A stretch of 64,000 bases of DNA, taken from assembly GCA_013365325.1 (NCBI GenBank), contig JABVXV010000001.1, forward strand, positions 930,001 through 994,000. Direction: 5' to 3'. Shown here one piece after another: positions 13,101 through 25,141 of this stretch (positions are counted from its first letter, which is position 1; the number at the start of each line of letters is the position of its first letter). A program made the position numbers and the translations under genes. The notes under the pieces were generated by a model that did not search any database, was not told where the DNA came from, and worked only from the letters and a program-made list of their open reading frames with translations. This stretch comes from Dipetalonema caudispina. Its lineage: Eukaryota > Nematoda > Chromadorea > Rhabditida > Onchocercidae.

Positions 13101-16100
13101 TTGGATGATCTCACATTGTTATTGCTCTTTCATTAATATTTGTTAAGTTGTAATTGAAAAAGTGCTCTCACATTTTCTCCTCATTCAAAGGTTGCAACAA
13201 ACTTTGTTCTCTTTGCTATACGAATAATAGAAAAATGGACAATAATACTTCGAAGATTAGAAAACTATTGAAAAATTTAGTAAACAAAAGTGCAAAAGAA
13301 AAAGGGGAAATGGAAACATTAATTGAAAAGATCTTGTCATTAATGATGGCAAGAACACGACAATTCGTCTAAAGTGAATTAATGCAAGGAGAATTATTTT
13401 GAATTTGAGATAATAATAACATCAAAACCAGTCTGATATATGGTAAAAATATCCTCTTTTCAATTCTATCAATAATAAATGCATTTCGAACAGAATCTTG
13501 AAACTGTCAAAAGACTGACAAATTTTACATGTGAACACATTAGGAAGTGTAGCATCAATAAATTTACAATTTCGTATGTAGAGGCAGTAGATGAAATTCA
13601 TTTAATGATAACAAAATCTGAGGTACGAGGTACAGTTTTAAATTTCAATCAACTGAGGTCCACTAAGTGCATTCATATCTTTGGTGCATATAAATTAGTC
13701 ATGCTCGATAAAAATCGCCATAATTCATTTTGAGAGAGCCATATTGTCCTTAATTTATTTGAATTCCAAAATTCCAAGTGTTTGAAAGAATTTTCTCAAG
13801 TCGGAACTAAAATTCCAAGTAGTAAATAAATAAAAATGACTACCAAGTCACAAATTTCCGACCAACTTTTAGTTATAAACAATCCAAATCCATTTTGAAT
13901 GCTCTCATTCTCAAATTCAGGAAATCTCCAGGAAATTTCATTCGTTCAGCAAATCATTTTATATTTGCCACAGGGAAAATATCTTTGAATTACAATGCAG
14001 TGAAGTTTATCGCGAAATAAAGTAAAAATTTGATATTTCTCCTCCTAGTAAAAATAACAATTCTTTGTAAATCCATCTCAAGAAAGCGTAATGTAATTTG
14101 ACTGAAACATTTAGAAACGATTTAAGATAACAAATCAAATTTTAGTGAATATACAGGACACTCCTCATCCGCATCGATCATTCCGTATCAGTAGTTTGTT
14201 TTCGTTTTGTATGACTTCTTTCTTATCTAATAATTTATCTTTTCAAAAAAACAACTACGCTGATTAGCATATCCGATTTCGTGTCTTGTACCTTTGGCCG
14301 ATCAGCTAACCCAATTTTTTATGAGGAATATTTAAATCAAGATAAACGTAACATCAAAAAAGAGCATTCCAACTTTTCTTTTTAAAGAAACAGATGGTAG
14401 ATGTTTTTTATCACCAAAATAGTTTCTCTATATGAACTGCTCAAAATAACTCCTTATATTTCTTTTCATTATTTAAAAACAGTGAAATTAAAGTAAGGTG
14501 TTTAAAAATAACATAGGAACTGAAATTCCCTTTTTCATGACTTAACTTCTTCAGAGAAACATGAATTATCTTCAACATTAAAATGGATTCATTAATCACG
14601 ATAACAGCTTATACAATGAAATCTTTAATAACTTTCAGCGAATCAAATATCCATATACTTATGATTTTGATAAAGAAGAAAATATTAGACTTAATCTCAC
14701 AAATCTGTTTCATTTTGATCAAAAAATTTCGATTAAAATACATCATACTCTAATTTGTTTAGTTTTATGGAGAAAAAATCTAGACAGAATTTAGTCTTTT
14801 GAAAAAAAAAAAAAAAAAAAACGCGAAAATTTCGCAACGATAACGAAAGGGAAGGAAAGCAAAGAAAAGAGGACGAAAGAATCCCATAAAAGGAAGAAAA
14901 TGCTTGCTTGCTATTCAATCAGTGTTACTTTTCATTTGACAAAATTAAATGGGTCTATAAAAAATATAAGATAACGAATTGATGGAATGTGATGATAGTG
15001 TGCAGAACAAAAACTTCGACACATTCAAGCATATACATTAGGATTCAAGTGATAAATTCTAAACTTTTACGTAAACATTTCAATTAACTAAATGATAAAA
15101 TATGATATGACATAAAATTTAAATCACATCGTCTGCTATTCATCATTGTGTTCAAACTTAAAAAAATTCACCGGAAGTTCGAGATGTGAAATAAAAAAAA
15201 CATCTTGACAAATTTGAATAAAAAAATGGCATGATTCGTAGATTTTCTGGGGAAACAGAGGGGTGAATGAAGAAAGACGTCTTCATATTTAGGAACTGAA
15301 ATGACAATTCCTGACACCTAAATACCGACATTTCGAGAATGCATTCATTGATTAAGATTAACAGCTTTAACTTTCTTACTGCAAATTTAGTCTCTTGAAA
15401 GATAATCCTTGGAAGACATCTTTCTTCACACAAGAAAGATTTTTTTTATTGACAAGACCCTTAATATCGTGCCTTGTCAAATTTATTCTTATCTTTTCCT
15501 TTTTAAAAAATTCTGCAATTGAAAATATATCAGTAAGGAGCGAGGCATTAGTTATGTACGACAAAAGATGCCTGCCGTTCAAGATATTGCTTTTAAATAG
15601 GTCACTACAACAAAATAGAAAATTTTCACCCTGCCAAACTAATCTCTAAAGACTTAGAGTGGCCAAATCTCATGAGTACTAAAGAAGCTTACCTACCTAT
15701 AATTAATTAGGGTTAAGTAGAAAGGACGCAAGAATCAAATCAATACCTTAAAACATAAATACTCCCTGTGTATATATGAGCGGTGTAGATTATGGAGAAA
15801 CTATTCATAATTTTACTACATTAAATTATAACAATTTAATTTCGAAATTTAATATTGTCACGAATTTTTGTTCAATATTAACTTTTAGCCTTATGTTAGG
15901 CCTGTTTGGGCTTCGTACAAATAGAAAGAATAGATTAACAAAAAATACGTACTGCAAAATACGACATCAAACACAGCTTCTGACTAGCGATCTGCAGCAT
16001 TTCAAGCGTTTGTCATTGTCAATAAGGTCATTTAACAGCATTGCCAAACAAATTTAAAATAACCTTCGCTAGAATTCTCTCTCAGATAACAATTAGTAAA

Positions 16101-16212
16101 TTTCGGGATATCCGAGGTTTCCCAGTTATGATAAGTGGAAAAAAAAAAAAAAAAAAAAAAAGCTTACTTCAGTGTTTGCTGTAATGGAAGCAATATAAAC
16201 GTTAAGCGTCAT
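10103..16212 (-). CDS. SH3BGR-family protein with long acidic tail
   Basis: Four exons, 16212-16168, 12345-12160, 11881-11807 and 10549-10103, join in phase to 250 aa. Residues 1 to about 100 form the glutaredoxin/thioredoxin-like SH3BGR domain. It starts MTLNVYIASITANTE, continues with a helix carrying KVLMILDGLG, and has the family signature GVPLPPQFF followed by DEYLGNYMDFEEAVE. The redox CXXC motif is absent, as usual for this family. The last exon encodes about 148 residues that are almost wholly Glu/Asp/Gly/Ser, resembling the glutamate-rich tail that names SH3BGR. Five exact 30-bp units within it encode DEQEGDEEGK-like decapeptides. Exon 1 is only 15 codons and is separated from exon 2 by 3.8 kb. 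It is recognised by the VYIAS start and a clean GTAAGC donor. The exact cellular role of the family is poorly known. Confidence 0.9.
10311..10460. repeat. Coding minisatellite, five 30-bp units
   Basis: Five contiguous 30-bp copies at 10311, 10341, 10371, 10401 and 10431 differ from one another by one to a few substitutions and never by an indel. The unit length keeps the minus-strand frame, adding ten acidic residues per copy to the SH3BGR-like tail. Confidence 0.95.
12346..16167. other. Long first intron of the SH3BGR-like gene
   Basis: An intron of 3.8 kb, far longer than its neighbours. It carries an A run of 19 near 14803-14821 and another of 23 (16139-16161) directly beside the exon 1 donor. 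Short plus-strand open frames at 13154-13372, 13479-13733 and 15776-16057 show no acceptor, start context or family resemblance and are not called. Confidence 0.6.
16139..16161. repeat. Poly(A)/poly(T) run next to a splice donor
   Basis: Twenty-three A on the plus strand; on the gene's sense strand it is a T tract immediately after the exon 1 donor GTAAGC of the SH3BGR-like gene. Confidence 0.9.
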
Positions 16213-16667
16213 GCTGAGAACATCAACAATATTGAAATTGTGTCCAGCTGGAGAATAATGACAGATGAATGAATGGATCCTTGTAAAAACTTCTTTCAAC
16301 TAATGCCTCTCTTCTTTTCCACTAGGAACAATTTTGCTTGTCCACGAGCTGAATAAGAATTTGCTGTTATAATTTCTTCTAAAGCTTCTATTGAAAAAGC
16401 ATCGCTGAGATAAACAGACATATTCACTAACAAATGATATAAATATATATATGTATATATATCGGAAATCATAGAAATATATAAACAAATTAAATCATAA
16501 ATTAAATAAGAAATATTTCGAACAGATATGAAATTACTATGAGAATTCTAAAGACGTATAAACATTCAATGGTATTTTTATTTGTACAACAAAACGATGA
16601 AATAATGCGAACAAGCAATACTCCCATCACACACAACTGAAAAACTTTTATTCCTCTTCCTACGATC

Positions 16668-16803
16668 TATGTATGTATGTATGTATGTATGTATGTATGT
16701 ACGTATGTATGTATGTATGTATATATATATGTATGTATGTATGTGTATGTGTGTGTATGTGTATGCGTACGTATGTATGTGTGCGTGTATGCGTATGTAT
16801 ACA
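16668..16803. repeat. GTAT/GTGT microsatellite
   Basis: About 135 bp of (TATG)n with interruptions to TGTG, TATA and TGCG, lying between the SH3BGR-like gene and mL38. The first third is the purest TATG array; the rest is degenerate. Likely polymorphic. Confidence 0.95.
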
Positions 16804-18141
16804 TCATCTAGACGTATATACTTAAAGTTATAATTTATTAGTTATGACTTCAACATGCTAATTAGATCTTTCCTTCCAAAGTTGAAGATCGAAACTGTCA
16901 GGAAAAGTATGAGTTTGAATCATAATTTGATGATAATTTTGTATAAATATAATAATCACTGAACTAATACTAGATAGGCCTCTTTTGATCATCTTCTCTT
17001 CTTTATCAGGCTGTCATCTATTCTATGGATGATCGTCCTATCCTTCTCATATTATATGTATTCTTTTCCCATCCATTCTCTTTATTCCTCAAGTCGTTAA
17101 CCTGAATTAACATTTGGTTGACCTCTTTTGATTTCAGTTAGAAATAAATTTGCTCAAATGAATGTAAGAAATCCTAAAGACATAAGGAAGGTTGAGGTAG
17201 TGGCTGTCAAAGTCTTTATTTTAGCATACTGTGGTAATAAAAAAAAAAAAAAAAAACGTTTCCTTCTCCCATGGCGTTTGATACTTGCCAGAGTGGCCAG
17301 ATACATTGGATAAATATCACTTATTTATTTATTCGCAGAAATAATGGGCTTTCTCCCTATAGAATTTCTACTTAGATCAATTTCATCATATCTCATCCAA
17401 AACAATAAGTTTATTCCCTTATCGTTTTATCACTTCATGTCTGAGTTAAGGAATATGCTCCTTATTTAGCTCACAAGACAAGTTTTTAAAATATTGCCCT
17501 GGAGATAGAAGTTGGATGTTGCCTTTGACGCAAATTATGTTTGTTTCAAATCCAACTGGCCTCAATTTGGATTACGCACTTGCGCTTCTTCGAAATAATT
17601 CTATCTATTCTCTAGATAACCATTTTCGAAATATATGGCAAATAATAACATTGCCATCAACAATTCGGAAATATTTCTAACAATATTCGGTATAGGACGT
17701 TCAACTTTTGAATCCATTATTTTATTTTTATTAGTACAATTGTAACTATCATCAATGGTCATGATAAAAATCTCCATTATTAGTGAATAGTGATTCAACC
17801 AGCAATCAATAACAACAACTACAAATGAACATTCTGAAAAATCAATATTCGCACAAAACATACTTTTGAAGATGAGTAAGCATAAAAACAACTAGGATTT
17901 ATATTACGTGTTCAAAAACAGTTCACTTTCTAACCTATAATGGATGTAGAAATGAAAATAAAGAGTGGCATGCAAAGTGTCCTTGTTGCAAACATAACAT
18001 TAACTACACTTATTTCCTTTTCCAACTATTTTGTATTCCGTAATCACTCTCACCACTTTCTTCTGTTTATAATTACTCCGACATTTGGAAGTTCAAAATG
18101 AAAAATAAACTTAATGTTACAGATCTTTGGTGTTCAGTGAA
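16804..18141. other. Intergenic, no gene seen
   Basis: AT-rich spacer between the 3' end of mL38 and the microsatellite in front of the SH3BGR-like gene. Both genes are on the minus strand, about 1.9 kb apart from stop to start, which is long for a classical nematode operon. An A run lies near 17240-17256. Confidence 0.5.
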
Positions 18142-20805
18142 TCAGCTGATTGGATTACTCCATAGAGCTTTGTACCGACCGGATCCAGAATTCTCCTTGA
18201 TCAACTTATCATGTTGCCAAAACGGCATGTCCTTCTTATGTTTGGCGTAGTCGATATCAGGATATTTAGGCTGTTCCGGGCTTTTGTCTATCTGTCGCAT
18301 TTGCAAACGCCTCTTCAACAAGTCCGCATGCACCTCCTTTGGATTTCGGAACTGATCCAAGTATCTGCAATTCAAAAACCAAAATTCAAAATATTCATGT
18401 ATGTCACCAAATGGAAATTCCAAGTTATAGAAGCGAAAGTCAATCAATGTAGAACATACAAATCAAACGGTTGTGGTTTTAGTGGGAATTCTTTCTGGTC
18501 CATTTTTACTGGCGGATTATACTGATATTCGTAAATTGGTGATTTCATTCCTGAAAAATACTGGCAGAATACAATAATTGTAAACTCCAATTATGAAAAT
18601 ATTTGCATATATTCCAAAGAAAGTTATAATTGTAACAAACCAATTCTGTGAAGCGCTTCATTAACAGAAATATCCCATAAAGCTTGAGCAAATGAAAGGG
18701 CAGAAGGAGTCCATTGTTTTTCAAATTCTTTATATAGCTGGCCAACGCTGAAGATTCGATCCATCAACGCTACACTGAAAATCGAAACAGATAATATCCA
18801 AAAAGGATAATATTACCAAACTAAAACTATATCAACTTTACCATCATTTTAATATATCCTATCACCTTGTTGCTGAAAGCTTTGCTGCAACTTACTAATT
18901 TGCATTAACTTTCCTATATCATCTCACCATAGTTATAATCGATAATAGAAACCTGCTTTTCTTTACTAGCAAAAAATACAATGTTGCTGAAAAAAACTAA
19001 TATTTATTACCTTTTTGGTTTTCTTGGCATTAAATTAATAACTTCATTATGCCGCAACAACAAACAAGCAATTCTGTGATAACCAGTTCCTTTAAACGGC
19101 ACAACTTGCATGTATGGGACTATTTCTGCCCCATCCATTACAGATTTGCCATCAGGAATATTAGCTACCAGCCAATGGACAACTTCACCATCACAATTAT
19201 ATGGATTTCCATCAAGGTTCAATAATACGAATGAACTGAATCCGTTACCTAATGATTCAATCGATATATCTGGTTTATTACCTAAACAATGAAAATGAAA
19301 CACAATCTTCGCAACAGAAATAGATTAACCAACTGCAAGAACTTATACTGGCTCTAAGTTAAGCCTTAAAAATTTGTTCTAGACATTTCGGATAATCACA
19401 AAATCTATATCAATCAACTTATCAAAAACAATATTTATGAATTCCCATTCTATTTCGGAAGAGCGGATATATACTTGTATCGGCGGCATCGATCAGATTT
19501 CCCTGATACAGACCAACATTTCCCCATTTAAGCTGCATGTTTTGTGTGTTATAAAAAAAGACGTTTGCGTGAAAAAGATCATCAAATATGCGATGATGAT
19601 GGAAGATACCCAGCTGCCAATGCTCAACCGCCTTTAAATTTATTGTCACTGCAATAACAGGAAACAATTATTACCGATCAATTAATCTTGCTTAGTTATT
19701 ATTTGTAAACAGTAACTTCAATAACGCTGGAAAATAATGAACTGCCGATAATATGATTTTGCATGAACTCCTGCATTAATGTTACATCCATAATTTCTAA
19801 ATGAACAAAATTTTCCGATGTCATAAAGCACAACACAGAAAAAATCAAAATATAAGTAAATTCAAATCATTCATCGTGAAACAATAGCCAAACTAACCGA
19901 AAAGAAATAGTGAAGGCATGAAATATTTCATTAAAATTGTTGGAGAAGAGAGACAAATGTGAAAATCAAATATTTTATAATATCGAAAGCACAGAAGTTA
20001 AACTTACACTGCATTTTTCTAGACAACTTCAGAACATTTTTTGCCTCCGACGGTAGCGATGGTATCGGTAGCAAATTCTTTTTCTTAAAACCAATATCGT
20101 ATCTTTGTATCTCCGGTACTATAACAACAAGAATCCTAACTTTGAATAGAGTTTTGATTCCTTGTTTATCCAAAAAAGTCCTTTAACAAGAGCTTTTCAA
20201 CTGAGTTCCCTAGGCTGGGCGAATGATAAGAAAAAAAATAGACCTGCTAAACGTTCCTTCAGCGACAATAAATGATTATCTGGATCGATGACATACATTT
20301 TCGGATAAAGTGTTGGTTTTGTTATTCGTGCTTTATACCAAGCATTGGGCTCATAAAATCTACAAGGAAAATTCGGAGCAATATCATCCAAATATCTCAT
20401 AGATTGATAGAAGCAGCCATGCATTTATGTGCTAAGCAATAAATCGAGCCCCTTAATCTTGGGTAGAGTCCAAAACACAGATGTACTCAGATGAAATCCA
20501 GCACAGGAAAAATGAATCACCGGATGCTCTTTCATCGAAGGAAAGTTTCCACACTGCTGCACGACTTTACCATCATTTTGTGATAAAACATGACGATTTC
20601 AATCCAATTTTTATCATTTAACTAATGAACCAAAATTTATGTAAAACACGCAGTAAAATACAAACCTGTTACGATAAAATGCAGCCGGACCAGCCCAAGC
20701 GATAACTTTAGGTCTCCATGGTCGAGCAACACGTGGTGTACCCCTGATACGATGAGCTTCTTTCACATATATGTCGGCATAAATTGAACGTGATGCTCGC
20801 TTCAT
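18142..20805 (-). CDS. MRPL38: Mitochondrial large ribosomal subunit protein mL38
   Basis: Eight exons join in phase to 419 aa: 20805-20666, 20359-20244, 20118-20008, 19648-19475, 19281-19011, 18774-18641, 18550-18460 and 18364-18142. The protein has a basic, Arg-rich start (MKRASRSIYADIYVK), which suits mitochondrial import. The middle is a PEBP-like domain carrying LVANIPDGKS, VVPFKGTGYHRIACLL and the LFH-type segment FDDLFHANVFF. A C-terminal mL38 signature, QPFDLYLDQFRNPKE, is followed by a tail ending SNPIS. In mammals mL38 sits in the central protuberance of the mitoribosome. An acceptor TTTTAG lies four bases before the ATG, consistent with trans-splicing or an untranslated first exon. 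It is divergent from NAA60. Confidence 0.93.
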
Positions 20806-20811
20806 TGATCT
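20806..20811 (-). other. Candidate trans-splice acceptor before mL38
   Basis: On the minus strand TTTTAG ends at 20810 and the ATG begins at 20805, leaving a four-base leader. This spacing is typical of SL-spliced nematode messages, but an upstream non-coding exon would look the same. Confidence 0.4.
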
Positions 20812-21547
20812 AAAATTCGATATACATCAAAAAATTTCAATGAATTTAACTTAACTGAACTGGAAGGATAATTTTGTTTAGGACAACTAAATAAGTCCTT
20901 CATAACAAGCCTATCTATGCATCTCCCCCAAAAACTAATGAACAATTCATAATTGACTCATCCGCAAACATGCTCTAATATTTAACATTCCTATCCTTCA
21001 GTGATTAGTGGCCGTATTAAATTTATTCGCTTTATGGTACTCATTTCGAAAGTGTCGTGAGGTTTGGGTGTGTTGTTTCGCGGTTAGTTGGATTGCTTGT
21101 GTTGGCTGGCAGGCCTGAGACCTGAAAGTAGGGGGCCTGAAGTTAGTTGCTTGTATAGTGTTATATAGTACAAAGCTTTTGGAAAAACGTTACTTCCAAG
21201 TGTAGCGCATTTCGAAAGTTTGGCTGCAATGAGATGTGCATGCTTGCTTGCAGATATTTGCATGTTTGTATGGCTACCTGTTCGTTTTTGTTCGTTGAAT
21301 GTTCGAGTGTGTTATTCCGGTCGCCTCGATATTACGGGGTGGTTCAAATTACCGCCCAACATTTGGTAATGTTTGTTCGGCTTGCTTTACGTTTCACTTA
21401 TAGTGGTTGTTTGGAAGTGGTTTTGCGGTAGTAACCAAATAATATTTTCTAGGCAGTCAGTTGTCGCACTTTCATGCAGATAATGCCGGAGTGCGCTATT
21501 ATGGGTAGAATAGGAAATGTGCAACGATTTGATGGACATCGAAGACG
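20806..21547. promoter_or_regulatory. Shared upstream region of mL38 and NAA60
   Basis: A 742-bp spacer between divergent start codons, noticeably more GC- and GT-rich around 21040-21430 than surrounding DNA. It presumably holds both promoters and the NAA60 5' leader. No defined core motif was identified. Confidence 0.45.
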
Positions 21548-23109
21548 ATGAAGGATTGGCGAGAAACACCGGATGACAGGGAAACTGTGAAGTGTCTTGT
21601 TGATGAACCTGCAGGCAGTGTGTGCCAGGATGAAAAGTGTAGCATACGATCGTTGTGTATGCATGATATGGATATTGTCAAGACAATTTGCCTCGAATCG
21701 TTTCCCATACAATATCCAGACTGTTGGTTTGAGGAAGTGCTGAATGGTAAACTGATTAGTTTCGGAATCACCTATGAAGGTGCACTTGCTGCTATTCTTG
21801 TGGCTGAGCTCAAGAACTTGTCTCAGTGCAATGCTGAGGTTTGCCTTTTTCTATTCTTTACAATTCAATGAAACATGTATATCGAACTCATTTGTATGAC
21901 GGGATCAAGTACATTTGAAGCTAGCAAAGAATACGAGAAAGAGGAAGGTATAGGGCCTCCCAATGATAACGTAATAACGAAATAATTGATGGAATAATTT
22001 TGTAGACGTTCAAAAGGTATGTCGTCCGAGAAGTAACATCAGGGTGTTTGACACTCTGTGAATGGGTAAATAAGTGAGTTCGGTATTCTGACTTTTATTT
22101 TTAGGATCGTGATCTTTTGTCGGGTAATTGTTTGCCAGTGGTGTATATATTAAGCGTTGCTGTACGTCCACCTTATCGTCGACGTGGTTTCGCTTCACGT
22201 CTGCTCGATCATCTTATGTTCATGGTAGTGCAGCGGCCACCATATCCAAAAGCTGTTTATTTGCATGTATTAGCTACAAATTATGGTGCCATAAATTTCT
22301 ACAAAAAACGTGGTTTTTGCCACCATACTACGCTCTTGTAAGTTCCCTTTTCTTATTTTATGTTTTTTTCGTTGATTAGCTGCTGTAGACATCACTTGTA
22401 AAACATCACGTAGATCATTTATAATTATATAAGCATGGAAATGTGCACTGCAGAGTATTTCTGTTTCTTTTTTAATATCTATCAATACCTCATAGTAATT
22501 CGGGTGCTTAACTAATCACATTTCGTATTATTTGACATGAATATACATTTAAAGCATGTTTTAACAGGTTTAGAAAAAGTAATGATCTAGCTGTCATACG
22601 AGTTTATTTATTTTTAAAAATAGTATCTTTGATACTAAATTGCAATCGACTCAGTTATTTTGGGTCTTTCAGCTATTATATTGTCATTACATCTTTTCCG
22701 TTCTGATATCAGAACTTTCTGGTCATTCAGTATAACGCTTACGCATGATATGACTGCAGTCAAATTCTAACTCCATTAGCCTTATGAGAAAGACTCATGA
22801 TGTCTTCCGTCAAACCATCTCATTTAATCCTTCCGTTGGCTAAGCGCTGAGCATTTTCAGAGTTGTTCACTTGCTGATTAAGATGTGGCCATTTTGCTTA
22901 AAATATCGAAAACAAAGTAATAGCTGAGACTTCATTACAGGAACTACTATCGCATTAATGATACATTTGGTGATGGCTTAACATTTGTGCTCTATGCTAA
23001 TGGCGCATGCGCACCATGGTCCGTTTATGAACTCTGCTCATTGTTTTCTGCTATTCTTTGCTTCCCACTGAGGATTATTTTCAAAATAAAGTACATATTG
23101 GGTCTGTAA
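21548..23109 (+). CDS. NAA60: N-alpha-acetyltransferase 60 (NatF)
   Basis: Three exons, 21548-21838, 22105-22337 and 22941-23109, join in phase to 230 aa. It is a GNAT-fold acetyltransferase. In animals NAA60 is bound to the cytosolic face of the Golgi and acetylates N-termini of membrane proteins. Matching blocks are [24 protein letters not shown], the acetyl-CoA motif RRRGFA at residues 122-127 (R/QxxGxG/A), [20 protein letters not shown], and the [12 protein letters not shown] strand after the last junction. The C-terminus is hydrophobic ([15 protein letters not shown]), as expected for the membrane anchor of this family. The ATG at 21548 is the first in frame, since a stop lies 18 bases upstream. 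Confidence 0.95.
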
Positions 23110-25141
23110 CAACAAATTATTGTGTAATTGTGTAACAGATCTTAAATAATTTGTAGAAATATTATAGTTCTATCAAATTTTATCGGCAACAACACTGCTC
23201 ACCTTTGAAATTTACGGCTTCAAAAGAATTGATCAATTGTTTGGAGATTTCTAAAATTTCGGGATCTTAAAACGTCGAGGAAATTTTTGATAGTTTTCCC
23301 TGCTAAAATTCTGTGAATATTTTATCAGTTTTCTTGTCTACTGCAAAAATTGCATGAAACGATAATTTATAACAAGTGTACATTTACAGCTAGCTTTGAC
23401 TGTACATTCATTGATTCTAGTCTTTTACGTCATTCTTTGTTTTTCGATGAAATTGCTTTGCATAAAATGAATTCGTGATACCGATTCTAGAAATGCAAAA
23501 ATAGCTATGTTTGAATTTGAAATTGCTTGAACTGCAACAATTCTTTTTCAACGTCACATAAATATGTATTCATGTAATTTTAGCTGGTTGTTAAAAGATT
23601 CGAATTTTCAAGTTCCAAAATTTGGTGAAATTTCATCATATCAGCACTCCAGGTTGAAAATTTGTTTCCACGTGTCTGATGCTGCATGTTTTCTGATCAT
23701 GCGAAATGCATAATCGACAAATCCGTGTACTCACCTCTTCAGAATAACTCGCGTCTTGTGCATCGATTGAAATTTCATTGGCATATTATGAATTCACATA
23801 AGTCTTAATTTTCTTGGAAGTGTATATTTTCTATATTTACTAAAAACTTATTTCTTGTGAAATTTGCATCGTGTTCAGTGTTCTAATATATTTTTGAAGG
23901 TGTGTATTGAGGAATTGAGGATATGTGTATTTCTTTCTTTTCCTTGAATTCAAAGAAAAAGAAAAAGGAAGCAGATATTTTGAGCTTTTGTTTGCTAACA
24001 TTAATAAAAATGAAATCTATCGTAATTTCACGGAACCATTTCATATAAATTCATTTAAATTTAAGGAAATATTTAAATCTTCGAATTTAAAAGGTTGCTT
24101 CAACTATCTGCTTCGAAAAAGTCGTTGTGATATTACTGAATTCATTGCATTGAAAGTAGCGTAACGCTGTTAACTAGTCGCTGTTAATCTCTGCTTTGTT
24201 CTGGTTGTTTAGCTTTAGGATTTCAATTTTTATGCTATTATAGTATTTGCTTCCTCAGTACACCTCATTTTCGACATTTTTTTTATGTATATTTATGTAT
24301 GAATGATACTTTCAAATAAATGGTCATAAAGAAAAATGTTCATTTGAAAGTTAGTATATCATTGTCATTCATTTTTCAGTAAATATCTGACGGGTTTTAA
24401 ATTAAAACTCCTTTTCCTTGATAATCTTTTCCATTAACAGTATGTATAATCGTATTAGAACACGGATTAGTTGTAAATTTGAAATGAATGGAAATAAGAC
24501 AGGTGGGCTTCAAATTATTGAGTAGTTATTACCGATACTGAATGCAGAAAACGAGGGATATTTTTAAGTCGTCTTTTTAAACCTACACTGTTAGTTCGTA
24601 ATTTGTTGGGATTGTTTTCCTAAGAGAAACGGTATCGATCATAAGTGATTCAACACTTATTGACAATAAGATTAAATAAGCAAAAGCAACAAAGTGTAAT
24701 CAGTGGAATGGTATGAATGTGGTTGTAGTATAGTTTTCCTGTATATAAACCGAGTGAGAGATGAGATGATGAGCAAATAATTTTGTGATAATTGTGATGT
24801 CGATAAGAAGACTGGAACAAAATTATAATAACTAAGCAAAGTATTATAGATGATATGTCATGAATTAGTTGCATAGAATACTGATGTCTTGTGATTTCAT
24901 ACTTCACTGCTACGTATTATTAATTTACAATTAGTAACTGGGTTAGATCAGCTTCACTGAACGACATGGTTATGATGACTATTAAACATATATTTTCCGG
25001 CTATATAAAAGAACCATTAATTATTCGATATTTTTTAAAAGAAGAGATTTATTTGGAATGCTTATATTCCATCAGTGCATCATTCTCAAATATCAGTTTT
25101 CCTATTGAATTTCAAAAATTTCTGTAATTTAAATTGCAGGT
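23110..25141. other. Intergenic between NAA60 and TAF5
   Basis: About 2 kb with no recognised gene. A 79-codon plus-strand open frame at 23925-24164 is Phe/Lys/Asn-rich like the surrounding non-coding DNA and is not called. The two flanking genes are on the same strand, but the gap is long for an operon. Confidence 0.5.
25134..25141 (+). other. Candidate trans-splice acceptor before TAF5
   Basis: TTGCAG ends at 25139 and the TAF5 ATG begins at 25142, leaving a two-base leader. Such a short distance is characteristic of SL-spliced nematode genes; a cis intron in the 5' UTR is the alternative. Confidence 0.45.

Noticed and set aside
13154..13733. Two plus-strand frames inside the SH3BGR-like first intron
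   Set aside because: No splice or start context and no recognisable domain; composition is like the surrounding intron.
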